41,752 nt of DNA from a virus: IMG/VR virus record IMGVR_UViG_3300042391_000254, positions 1 through 41,752 of that record; one strand, 5' to 3'. The notes below the pieces were generated by a model. The model saw nothing but the letters and a program-made list of their open reading frames with translations, searched no databases and was not told the origin of the DNA. The translations under genes and the position numbers were made by a program. Numbering within the stretch: the first letter of the stretch is position 1; each line of letters starts with the position of its first letter. Below, piece by piece: positions 16,503-22,073 of this stretch.

Positions 16503-16612
16503 TGCTCCTCCAAGTATTGTTTGAACTTGCTATCCCAATCATACGCCTCAAAGTATTCTTCGATGCCTTGCTTAATGCTTTCTTGTAAATCTTGCATCTC
16601 ATCTTCTGTCAC
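16499..16612 (-). CDS. 37-residue acidic helical protein
   Basis: A short frame starts at GTG 16612 inside the stop of the preceding gene (GTGA) and ends in an ATGA overlap with the next. The product begins MTEDEMQDLQESIKQGIEE and is predicted to be a single acidic helix rich in Asp, Glu and aromatics. The double overlap is the evidence that it is translated. Function unknown. Confidence 0.6.
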   Translation of the reverse strand: MTEDEMQDLQESIKQGIEEYFEAYDWDSKFKQYLEEQ

Positions 16613-16839
16613 TTATCCTCCTGTATGTAATCTAGGTCAACGGACGTAACTATAACTATTTCATTATAACCTCCCTGCCCTCTGGCTAATTGTAGTACCA
16701 CTTCACTACCTTCTCCATTGAGCGTACCTAGATATGTAGACTCAGCAATAGTACTAGAGTCTAAATAACCCCCGTCTTGGTATAGACACGGTATGAGAAT
16801 TCCTTCTTCGGCTAAATCTTTACGCATTGCTACTTTCAT
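16609..16839 (-). CDS. Unknown 76-residue protein
   Basis: This small alpha/beta protein (MKVAMRKDLAEEGILIPCLY) has a beta-rich C-terminal half ending in DLDYIQEDK. I do not recognise it. It lies 1 base after the stop of the zinc-ribbon gene and overlaps the 37-residue gene, as expected in the tightly packed leftward operon. A half copy of the block's palindrome (TTCGGCTAA, about 16807-16815) falls in its 5' coding part. Confidence 0.55.
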   Translation of the reverse strand: MKVAMRKDLAEEGILIPCLYQDGGYLDSSTIAESTYLGTLNGEGSEVVLQLARGQGGYNEIVIVTSVDLDYIQEDK

Positions 16840-17019
16840 CTATCCTCCTGTCGAGTAGAACCCTGAGCCATTGAACTTGATTGCTGGTGCTGAGAATACG
16901 CGCTCCATGGGTTTGTAATCCACTTCACACCTTACGATATACTTTTCATACTCTTTATGATGGATGAATACTTCTCTCGTCGCACCACAAGTAGTACATT
17001 TGAAATCATATGTTGGCAT
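16840..17019 (-). CDS. FmdB-type zinc-ribbon protein
   Basis: The start is ATG 17019, giving MPTYDFKCTTCG, the standard opening of FmdB-family ribbons; the product is 59 residues. C8-x2-C11 is the first knuckle. In the second only C31 remains, with Asp at position 34 where Cys is usual. The tail MERVFSAPAIKFNGSGFY matches the family closely. These proteins are proposed regulators, but their biochemistry is poorly known. Confidence 0.75.
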   Translation of the reverse strand: MPTYDFKCTTCGATREVFIHHKEYEKYIVRCEVDYKPMERVFSAPAIKFNGSGFYSTGG

Positions 17020-17020
17020 A

Positions 17021-17413
17021 TTAGTACCAGTTATTCTTTTGATGGAACTTCCATGCCATACAAGGCGTGCCATATCTGTGCATGATATATGCAAAGCCTC
17101 TGTCAATTTGTAATGGTGCTGGTGTCTTCGGGTCCATCCCTAATACCTGAGGTATACCTCCAGCATTCTTCCCCATTACTTTTATCTTGTTGTATGCCTG
17201 ATGCCTCCAGTTGGACTCCTTTGTCCATAACTTGTGAAGACATCTGTACTGATTCTGTGACCACGCTAATACAACATCCTGAGCATAAGCCTTGCTATCT
17301 GCAATCTCCCATGCCCGTTCTGTTGTTGCTTTCTGCTCCATTCGGTTAGCCGAACGACTCATGAAACTTACCACCAGAATGATGACAAGTAAGAGTGCTA
17401 TCTTTTTGTACAT
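17021..17413 (-). CDS. Membrane-anchored lysozyme-like (transglycosylase-type) protein
   Basis: In this 130-residue protein, residues 4-18 are a hydrophobic signal-anchor and 25-55 a linker. Residues 56-130 match the actinobacterial lysozyme-like/SLT domain: QYRCLHKLWTKESNW with catalytic Glu66, GIPQVLGM, LQIDRGFAYIMHRYGTPCMAW, ending NNWY. C58 and C118 could form a disulfide outside the membrane. It is far from the lysis genes and is co-transcribed with WhiB. A role in local wall opening, or in altering the wall of the infected cell, is inferred. One palindrome copy lies in its 5' coding part. Confidence 0.75.
   Translation of the reverse strand: MYKKIALLLVIILVVSFMSRSANRMEQKATTERAWEIADSKAYAQDVVLAWSQNQYRCLHKLWTKESNWRHQAYNKIKVMGKNAGGIPQVLGMDPKTPAPLQIDRGFAYIMHRYGTPCMAWKFHQKNNWY
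17340..17355 (-). promoter_or_regulatory. 16-bp palindrome, copy 1
   Basis: ATTCGGTTAGCCGAAC on the plus strand, one arm base changed. It lies inside the 5' coding part of the lysozyme-like gene, just after the signal-anchor codons. Confidence 0.6.
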
Positions 17414-17414
17414 A

Positions 17415-17822
17415 CTACACCTCCAAGTAAGGTCTAACCCTGTTCAAGAATATCATTGCTGCTTCTTCTTCGTCAGCGGTTACCTTGTTACTAGGCCCCA
17501 CTTCATTTGTATATCTAGGTCCAACCTTCCTTCCTGTATTGTAAGGGTCAACACGATAGTCAAGACCCTGTTCCTTAGCGATTGCTATTCTCTGTCCAGA
17601 TAGTAAGCCACCCCAAATGCCATGGGCAAGGTTCTCGGGCTTCATACCTTCTTCCAAACACTTCTCACTGATGGGGCATCTATTGCATATGTCAATAGCA
17701 TACTTAATCATTGGAAGTGCTCGCTGTGTCATTGTAGGAACATTGCCGTTACCTATTGTAGGAAACCACGCATCAGGATTGTCATCTTGAGTACATAAGC
17801 CTCCAGTTAGTTGACTAATCAT
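17415..17822 (-). CDS. whiB: WhiB-family Fe-S transcription regulator
   Basis: The 135-residue protein has C10, then C46-x2-C49-x5-C55 (DICNRCPISEKCLEEGM), the four ligands of the WhiB [4Fe-4S] cluster, followed by the GIWGG turn (68-72) that contacts sigma region 4. A C-terminal segment with LSGQRIAIAKEQ and basic residues follows. WhiB proteins occur only in Actinobacteria and their phages and act on the host sigma factor SigA. Phage copies are known to alter host transcription, septation or superinfection. It overlaps the upstream small gene by 8 bases. Confidence 0.9.
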   Translation of the reverse strand: MISQLTGGLCTQDDNPDAWFPTIGNGNVPTMTQRALPMIKYAIDICNRCPISEKCLEEGMKPENLAHGIWGGLLSGQRIAIAKEQGLDYRVDPYNTGRKVGPRYTNEVGPSNKVTADEEEAAMIFLNRVRPYLEV

Positions 17823-17919
17823 CCCCCCACATCCTATCTGGTTCTCCTGTATCGTCTTCTTCTTCTTCTAACTCGATACCTAGTGCTATGTCATCATCTA
17901 ATCGTGGCTCGTAACTCAT
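17815..17919 (-). CDS. 34-residue acidic protein
   Basis: The ATG at 17919 overlaps the stop of the preceding gene (ATGA) and is preceded by AGGGAGG. The product starts MSYEPRLDDDIALGIELEEE and is almost wholly acidic. Its end overlaps the WhiB start by 8 bases, so it may couple WhiB translation. A longer in-frame version from 18081 is less likely because it would overlap the 50-residue gene in full. Confidence 0.55.
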   Translation of the reverse strand: MSYEPRLDDDIALGIELEEEEDDTGEPDRMWGDD

Positions 17920-18068
17920 ACTACCTCCCTTAGTAGTAATCGGACTTGTGCTATGCGTGCATTTTGTATCTTTTCGTATTCGGATTTGTATAGTCCCGTT
18001 GTGCTTGTAAGTACTTGTAGATAGTCTATAAGTACTTCTCGTAATTGTTCTTTCTGTTCCGTAGTCAT
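17916..18068 (-). CDS. 50-residue helical protein
   Basis: ATG 18068 has GAGAGGAAG 3-6 bases upstream. The product starts MTTEQKEQLREVLIDYLQVL and ends AQVRLLLREVV, probably a helical hairpin. Its stop overlaps the start of the 34-residue gene. Unknown function; a palindrome copy lies 35 bases upstream of the start. Confidence 0.55.
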   Translation of the reverse strand: MTTEQKEQLREVLIDYLQVLTSTTGLYKSEYEKIQNARIAQVRLLLREVV

Positions 18069-18103
18069 GGCTTCCTCTCATAAGTTTGTGTCGGATTTTT
18101 CTT

Positions 18104-18119
18104 GTTCGGTTAACCGAAT
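18104..18119 (-). promoter_or_regulatory. 16-bp palindrome, copy 2
   Basis: GTTCGGTTAACCGAAT. It lies directly after the amidotransferase stop codon and 35 bases before the 50-residue gene. Confidence 0.65.
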
Positions 18120-18120
18120 A

Positions 18121-18954
18121 CTACCACCCGAATGAACCGTCATAGTACCCTACCTTACCCTTTCTAGAGTTGTATGAGTACCTATCTGTCTCTGGTGTCC
18201 AGCATAGGCAAGTGTCATTGTATTGACCACTGCAATCATAGCAAGCCATACACATCTCACAGTAGTAAGGATTGGAATCCTCGAATGGTATAGACTTACA
18301 GTTGATACATTCTTCTTGCATGTAGTATGTTGAATCATCACTGAAGGCTGATGCAATAGCAGGTGTGCCTAAGTAAGTACTCCATGATGATTGCTTGTAG
18401 GTAGAGTTAGACCACCACATGCCATCATCATCCCAATGACCAGCATCTTCGTTGATGATGTAGCATGTCTCCTTAGCCTTAGGGTCTAGGGTGAAGATAA
18501 CAATCTTGCTACCTAGTGACCACTTGCTAACCATAGCCCACACATGGTCATCATCTAGCGCAGTAACTCCACCCATAGCAGGCAAAGTATCCTCTGCAAA
18601 GATACGCGTGTCACTACGACGGTCACCTGCACTGATGTTGATGTCTAGGACACCATTGTGTGCAAGATAGGTATCTCCACCAGAGTAAGGCACCGCGAAT
18701 GGGTGACAGTTCTCCTCATTCTTGACACCATGCGTAGCATAGCGAGCATGGAACATGGCATAACTATCTGGAAACTCCTTGCGTACTTCTAGGAATCTCT
18801 TGATTACTTTCTTGCTTGACATACCACGACCAGTGACAATGCCATTGGGCGTGATTACTGCAAAGCCGAAGCCATGCGGATTGTTACATGATGCACACTC
18901 CAAGTCTTTTCTCTTGGGTGTTGAGTTAGGTGATGCTACTACTAGTAAACACAT
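18121..18954 (-). CDS. Class II glutamine amidotransferase (Ntn hydrolase) with C-terminal Cys-rich domain
   Basis: In this 277-residue protein Cys2 becomes the N-terminal nucleophile after Met removal (MCLLVVAS). FHARYATHG (R71), LAHNGVLD (N100, G101) and SDTRIF (D115) are the glutaminase pocket of GATase II, which releases ammonia from glutamine. Residues 216-251 hold eight Cys in CxxC-type pairs (C216, 219, 232, 235, 238, 241, 249, 251), a likely zinc-binding module absent from metabolic amidotransferases. It starts in a TAATG overlap with the amidoligase stop, so ammonia is probably handed to that enzyme. The target is unknown. Confidence 0.85.
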   Translation of the reverse strand: MCLLVVASPNSTPKRKDLECASCNNPHGFGFAVITPNGIVTGRGMSSKKVIKRFLEVRKEFPDSYAMFHARYATHGVKNEENCHPFAVPYSGGDTYLAHNGVLDINISAGDRRSDTRIFAEDTLPAMGGVTALDDDHVWAMVSKWSLGSKIVIFTLDPKAKETCYIINEDAGHWDDDGMWWSNSTYKQSSWSTYLGTPAIASAFSDDSTYYMQEECINCKSIPFEDSNPYYCEMCMACYDCSGQYNDTCLCWTPETDRYSYNSRKGKVGYYDGSFGW

Positions 18955-20201
18955 TATGCACTCACATTCTGTTCGGCTAACCGAACGACTAGTCTATCTA
19001 TACGGGCTGAAAGTTCTGGGTATAGTGTCTCATTCTGAAATACATACCACATGAAGTTGTCTGCACTAAGCGCACCTTGTTGGATGTCTTGAACAGTAAG
19101 GGTTCGGGTGTACTCAACACTGGCATGTGCTAAGTCTAAATGGGCTTTGATAGTGTTACCGTTGACGCTACCTCGGAAGATACGCATCTCTAGTGTTGCT
19201 GCATTGTTGGTATTGACTGCTGAATAGCGGTCTGAATTATCTCTAGTGCTTAACTTGTGCTTGAAGGTACGCTTGCGGTCAATGATGAATCCGTCTCCGT
19301 CCCATACGCGGTCACCTTCACTATTGCGCCTGTAATCAGACTGAAAGATGTCAGTGAACTTAGCCCATTGGTCAGATGTCCGACCTGCTAGGGTTGAGTA
19401 GAAGTCAGGATTAGAATAGACAAGATTCAAGAAGCGGTGCATGTGTGCGCCACCAGTGAATCCTGTGCGTGAGATGTGAATGTGTAAGCCACAGGTACGA
19501 GTATTCCATGACTTAACTCTCATGCCATTTTTAGTGCGTAAGTCTTCTAGTATTGCCCAGAAGTCTCCAGCCTCATTCTTGAAGAAGTCATGGGACATAG
19601 GGTGTGTGACTATCTCGAAACCATCACTGAGAGAGCCGTCATTCTTTAGATAGGCTAAGTCCATGTTCTCTAGTTGATAGGCGTGCATGGCTGAGTCAGA
19701 TTTACTATCCCAGCCTTCTACTTCTATCTCTATACCAAAGAATAGGCGCTCATCCTTGCTAGTGCTATGGAAGATAGCATCAGGTCGGTAGTTATAGTCA
19801 TGAATAATACGATTACCATTGTAAGTATTCTCTGAGCATGAATCACATCCTTCTGCATTCCATTCATCACAGTCCTCACAATAGTAAGCATTATCTAGGC
19901 AACCGTTGCACCAGTCCTCACCTCTGTCACTTACATAGGACGAGCCATCAGAGTTATGCTCCTCACAGGAGTCGCACCAACATGCAGCCCTTTCAATGCA
20001 ACTCTCACACCATGTGTAGAAGCCATCTACCATGTTGAATGAATCATTGACTGAACCTATCGTATCGCAACGCTGGCAAACTTGAATGCAATCGTTGCAT
20101 ACTATGTCATTCCATTCTGTGATGACTAAGTTTTCTTCTTCAGTTTCGTATGAACATACTGAACAACTGCTTTGAACAACATCATCAACATTATCTGTCA
20201 T
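18954..20201 (-). CDS. Amidoligase (COOH-NH2 ligase) with N-terminal array of CxxC zinc motifs
   Basis: In this 415-residue protein, residues 1-122 hold 17 Cys, including eight CxxC pairs (13/16, 35/38, 42/45, 65/68, 76/79, 98/101, 108/111, 119/122). Residues about 150-400 are an amidoligase domain of the glutamine-synthetase/GCS fold: FFGIEIEVEG (154-163), KNDGSLSDGFEIVTHP (186-201), CGLHIHIS (237-244) and a late TLEMRIFRGS. These carry the acidic and His/Arg residues for Mg-ATP. The family joins a carboxyl to an amine or ammonia. It is coupled to the amidotransferase. A palindrome and a promoter lie upstream, and a second palindrome lies in its last codons. Confidence 0.85.
   Translation of the reverse strand: MTDNVDDVVQSSCSVCSYETEEENLVITEWNDIVCNDCIQVCQRCDTIGSVNDSFNMVDGFYTWCESCIERAACWCDSCEEHNSDGSSYVSDRGEDWCNGCLDNAYYCEDCDEWNAEGCDSCSENTYNGNRIIHDYNYRPDAIFHSTSKDERLFFGIEIEVEGWDSKSDSAMHAYQLENMDLAYLKNDGSLSDGFEIVTHPMSHDFFKNEAGDFWAILEDLRTKNGMRVKSWNTRTCGLHIHISRTGFTGGAHMHRFLNLVYSNPDFYSTLAGRTSDQWAKFTDIFQSDYRRNSEGDRVWDGDGFIIDRKRTFKHKLSTRDNSDRYSAVNTNNAATLEMRIFRGSVNGNTIKAHLDLAHASVEYTRTLTVQDIQQGALSADNFMWYVFQNETLYPELSARIDRLVVRLAEQNVSA
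18971..18986 (-). promoter_or_regulatory. 16-bp palindrome, copy 3
   Basis: GTTCGGCTAACCGAAC on the plus strand, with both arms perfect. It lies in the last codons of the amidoligase gene and 16 bases before the amidotransferase start. Confidence 0.7.
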
Positions 20202-20216
20202 TGCCTTACCCTTCTC

Positions 20217-20232
20217 ATTCGGTTAGCCGAAT
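20217..20232 (-). promoter_or_regulatory. 16-bp palindrome, copy 4
   Basis: ATTCGGTTAGCCGAAT, both outer bases changed but still symmetric. It is 15 bases before the amidoligase start, with the ribosome-binding site (AAGGG) between. Confidence 0.75.
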
Positions 20233-20263
20233 AATCAAACTCATTGCGATTTGCAATAAGCCT

Positions 20264-20292
20264 AGTCTACTTTGTAACTAAGTTTTTGTCAA
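20264..20292 (-). promoter_or_regulatory. Promoter for the amidoligase/WhiB operon
   Basis: On the minus strand there is TTGACA (20292-20287), a 17-base spacer starting AAAACTTA, and TAGACT (20269-20264). The spacer start and both hexamers match the promoter at 21266-21294. The predicted start near 20257 puts the palindrome 20217-20232 in the leader. Confidence 0.7.
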
Positions 20293-20437
20293 TCATGGCA
20301 TTTGATAGGGTATCTCTGGCACTATCCACGACTTTGGCCAATCCTGCATACCCTTGCTTCACCATTCGGTCATGCTCAGCCCTCAGCGCTTGTCGCACTA
20401 GGTTTACCTCAGCATCGCTAAATGTGACGGTAATCAT
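20267..20437 (-). CDS. 56-residue helical protein
   Basis: The ATG at 20437 overlaps the preceding stop (ATGA). The product begins MITVTFSDAEVNLVRQALRA and continues EHDRMVKQGYAGLAKVVD, a helical pattern common in short actinophage accessory proteins. Its 3' end contains the -35 and -10 of the promoter for the amidoligase operon, so coding and promoter functions overlap. Function unknown. Confidence 0.6.
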   Translation of the reverse strand: MITVTFSDAEVNLVRQALRAEHDRMVKQGYAGLAKVVDSARDTLSNAMIDKNLVTK

Positions 20438-20622
20438 CTCTGAAAACTCATCACTGTCTGAAATACGACATCATCTAAGGCATCCATAAGTTCTACCCAC
20501 TCATCTTCCGAGAGGTTATGGCCTAGGATTTCTTGGACTAGTTGATAGTCGAGACGGGATTCCCATAAGTTTGTGTCGGAAATTCCGTTGGTCAAGAGTT
20601 CATCTGCCGTTGGGTACATCAT
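20434..20622 (-). CDS. 62-residue acidic helical protein
   Basis: The product starts MMYPTADELLTNGISDTNLW and has a helix ending in VELMDALDDVVFQTV. Both ends overlap neighbouring starts or stops, which supports translation. I do not recognise a family. Within it is a 17-base stretch (TTCCGACACAAACTTATG on the minus strand, about 20566-20583) that recurs upstream of 18068. Confidence 0.55.
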   Translation of the reverse strand: MMYPTADELLTNGISDTNLWESRLDYQLVQEILGHNLSEDEWVELMDALDDVVFQTVMSFQR

Positions 20623-20771
20623 CCCACCGCCTTGCGGATTAACTTAGCCCCACGAAGTATGACTACAACGGCAAGGACAATAATCCATGTTCGGTGCATC
20701 AAGTACAAGTCACCGAAATAGGTCTCGATGTTGATGCTCCACTTGCTTATCTCTAGGTTGAACAGTTCCAT
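20619..20771 (-). CDS. 50-residue membrane protein
   Basis: ATG 20771 has AAAGG 9 bases upstream and the 16-bp palindrome 18 bases upstream. The product starts MELFNLEISKWSIN and has one membrane helix at about 29-39 plus flanks (WIIVLAVVVILRG) and a basic end. It is the first gene after the structured RNA at 20829-20910. It may act in the host membrane during early infection; this is inference. Confidence 0.6.
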   Translation of the reverse strand: MELFNLEISKWSINIETYFGDLYLMHRTWIIVLAVVVILRGAKLIRKAVG

Positions 20772-20789
20772 TTACTTACCTTTCAGTTC

Positions 20790-20805
20790 GTTCGGTTAGC
20801 CGAAC
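20790..20805 (-). promoter_or_regulatory. 16-bp palindrome, copy 5
   Basis: GTTCGGTTAGCCGAAC, perfect arms. It is 18 bases before the 50-residue membrane protein and 2 bases from a different palindrome (20808-20824). Confidence 0.75.
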
Positions 20806-20807
20806 AG

Positions 20808-20824
20808 GATAACAATTTGTTATC
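20808..20824. promoter_or_regulatory. 17-bp palindrome GATAACAA-T-TTGTTATC
   Basis: Perfect 8-bp arms around one base. It is a single copy in the window, between the minihelix RNA and palindrome copy 5. It could be a repressor operator or, as RNA, a hairpin that marks the end of the upstream transcript. Confidence 0.55.
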
Positions 20825-20828
20825 ACGC

Positions 20829-20910
20829 GCTCACTGCAAGAATCGAACTTGCATCCACAATCACCAGAGTGAGCCACCAGCCTAACACCTGCCCAAATTC
20901 AGGGTAGGCT
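20829..20910 (-). ncRNA. Structured RNA with tRNA acceptor/T-arm-like minihelix
   Basis: In the leftward direction, 20874-20868 (GCTCACT) pairs with 20835-20829 (AGTGAGC) in a 7-bp stem. It encloses a 5-bp hairpin, GCAAG-TTCGATT-CTTGC (20852-20836), whose loop fits the tRNA T-loop consensus. Together they mimic the 12-bp acceptor/T-arm stack. Only 15 bases remain between them, too few for D and anticodon arms, so this is not a normal tRNA. A second stem-loop (20910-20905 with 20884-20879) lies 5'. There is no CCA. It may be a tRNA remnant or a functional RNA. Confidence 0.5.
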
Positions 20911-20932
20911 ATTCGCTAAGGTCTTAATTCTA

Positions 20933-21061
20933 TCATGCGTATAACATTGGGTCAAGCATGTCATTTTCTGCTCGGTCTATGTAGCAAGCATGACATAGGG
21001 GAATGTCATCATCTATTGGGTATTCCAACCACATAGGCGTTGAGCAATCTAGGCAATTCAC
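20933..21061 (-). CDS. 42-residue zinc-finger protein
   Basis: The GTG at 21061 overlaps the preceding stop (GTGA). The product starts MNCLDCSTPMWLEY and later has PLCHACYIDRAEND. The two C-x2-C pairs, 16 residues apart, should bind one zinc ion. Small zinc ribbons of this kind are often phage regulators or anti-host factors; no specific target is evident. The structured RNA region follows its stop. Confidence 0.6.
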   Translation of the reverse strand: MNCLDCSTPMWLEYPIDDDIPLCHACYIDRAENDMLDPMLYA

Positions 21062-21189
21062 ATTGACTCCTTATTGGAAGCCTCAGCCATAGCCTTAACT
21101 CCACGCTCATACTTCTCACGCTCTGCACGCTTCTCATTCAGAATGTTGGTCTGAACTTCAAGGTGTGCAATTAGTTCTAGGTCAATCAT
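21058..21189 (-). CDS. 43-residue charged coiled-coil protein
   Basis: I prefer ATG 21189 because GGAG lies 6 bases upstream and the palindrome is then 15 bases away, as for other genes of the block; ATG 21201 would leave no ribosome-binding site. The product starts MIDLELIAHLEVQTNILNEK and is a Glu/Arg/Lys-rich helix. It is the first gene after the promoter at 21266-21294 and overlaps the next by GTGA. Confidence 0.55.
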   Translation of the reverse strand: MIDLELIAHLEVQTNILNEKRAEREKYERGVKAMAEASNKESM

Positions 21190-21204
21190 GTCCAACTCCA
21201 TTCT

Positions 21205-21220
21205 GTTCGGTTAGCCGAAC
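21205..21220 (-). promoter_or_regulatory. 16-bp palindrome, copy 6
   Basis: GTTCGGTTAGCCGAAC, perfect arms. It is 15 bases before the preferred start at 21189, in the leader of the promoter at 21266-21294. Confidence 0.75.
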
Positions 21221-21265
21221 GATTTATAGGTTTTCAATAAGGCAGAAGCCTTGCTGATAGGCATA

Positions 21266-21294
21266 AGTCTAGCATCTAAATAAGTTTTTGTCTA
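21266..21294 (-). promoter_or_regulatory. Promoter for the small-gene operon
   Basis: On the minus strand there is TAGACA (21294-21289), a 17-base spacer starting AAAACTTA, and TAGACT (21271-21266). Palindromes flank it: one 4 bases upstream of the -35 (21299-21314) and one in the leader (21205-21220). Confidence 0.7.
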
Positions 21295-21298
21295 TCAT

Positions 21299-21314
21299 GT
21301 TCGGTTAGCCGAAC
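21299..21314 (-). promoter_or_regulatory. 16-bp palindrome, copy 7
   Basis: GTTCGGTTAGCCGAAC, perfect arms. It is 4 bases upstream of the -35 of the promoter at 21266-21294, an activator-type position. Confidence 0.75.
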
Positions 21315-21407
21315 GCTACATAGTTCGGTGGCACTCATCATTCGTAGGTCGGCGCCAGCCATCGTTCGTTCAAAAGTTTGTGTTGGTTTGTGTTGGATTT
21401 TTTGGGC

Positions 21408-21439
21408 AAAAAAATAACCCCGCTCCCGTAGGAGCGAGG
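21408..21439 (-). terminator. Rho-independent terminator of the 200-aa gene
   Basis: Read leftward, a 9-bp stem (21439-21431 with 21426-21418) closes a TACG loop and is followed by TTATTTTTTT. It begins 14 bases after the stop at 21453, so the upstream gene is a single-gene transcription unit. Confidence 0.9.
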
Positions 21440-21452
21440 CTATTCTTTACGC

Positions 21453-22055
21453 TTACGCGCTTGCCATCTTGTAACTTATAGTTGATTCGATTTCGGCAAT
21501 GTAGCCTTCTTCGATTTCGGTAAGGCTTGCCATGTCTAGCGCGGTGATGTAGGCGAGGATAGATTTCAAGGTTTCCTCGTTAGACTTTGGCGCTTTGGCT
21601 TGCTTGGATGATGTCTCACCCTTTGACCCTTTATCATTCTTGGCTTTGCGGATAGTTGCGATTTCCTTTTGGAGCGCATCTAGGGTTTTGATTTGCTCAC
21701 CATTTCCCGCACCTAAAAGGTCATAGGAAGCGGAAGCGGTGGATAGTTGCTTGGCGATAGGTAGGGCGCGAAAGTCAGCGTGTAGGGCGCGTAACTTTGA
21801 CCATGTTGGGAGCGCGGGAGCGTGACTAGACTTAATGAATGATGACACCTTGCCACCATCCTCTAGGCCTTTGATAAATCGCTTTTGGTCACTTACCGAT
21901 AAGCGAGATTCAAGAACCATGACGGCTGAAAGATTTTCAATCGCTTTCACGATTTCGTTCTCACTCTTTGCTGATGTTGAACATACGCCATTCCATGCTG
22001 TTGCAATCTTTGGCGCTGATAGTACTGGTTTTACTGTCTTTGCTGTTGTTGCCAT
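21453..22055 (-). CDS. Unknown 200-residue Ala/Lys/Ser-rich protein, monocistronic
   Basis: The protein starts MATTAKTVKPVLSAPKIATAW. The first 110 residues are helical with SDQKRFIKGLEDGGKVSSFI, followed by a basic low-complexity linker (KAKNDKGSKGETSSKQAKAPKS is in this region) and a C-terminal helix pair ending ISYKMASA. I recognise no domain and no helix-turn-helix. It has its own palindrome 18 bases upstream, a good ribosome-binding site and its own strong terminator. This separate control suggests an abundant early or regulatory protein. Its G+C-rich codons differ from neighbouring genes. Confidence 0.65.
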   Translation of the reverse strand: MATTAKTVKPVLSAPKIATAWNGVCSTSAKSENEIVKAIENLSAVMVLESRLSVSDQKRFIKGLEDGGKVSSFIKSSHAPALPTWSKLRALHADFRALPIAKQLSTASASYDLLGAGNGEQIKTLDALQKEIATIRKAKNDKGSKGETSSKQAKAPKSNEETLKSILAYITALDMASLTEIEEGYIAEIESTISYKMASA

Positions 22056-22073
22056 TTGGGTATTTCCTTTTCT

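Larger units (their letters stand above)
21190..21452. other. Intergenic control region between 200-aa gene and small-gene operon
   Basis: This region holds palindrome copies 6 and 7, the leftward promoter and the terminator of the 200-residue gene. Between terminator and promoter is a tandem AACACAAAC motif on the minus strand (about 21370-21394) and an unsupported 28-codon frame. No other gene is seen. Confidence 0.6.

Noticed and set aside
16840-17106. 88-codon version of the zinc-ribbon gene
   Set aside because: The family starts at MPTYDF, which is at 17019; the extension overlaps the lysozyme-like gene.
17815-18081. Single 88-codon leftward gene
   Set aside because: Its first half fully overlaps the better supported 50-residue gene with its own ribosome-binding site; two short genes with ATGA overlap explain the region.
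20826-20916. Canonical tRNA gene on the minus strand
   Set aside because: The T-arm and acceptor pairing are good, but no D arm or anticodon arm can be placed in the 15 bases available; listed as a structured RNA instead.
21276-21362. Leftward 28-codon frame spanning a palindrome copy
   Set aside because: No ribosome-binding site, and it overlaps the promoter and operator; probably chance.
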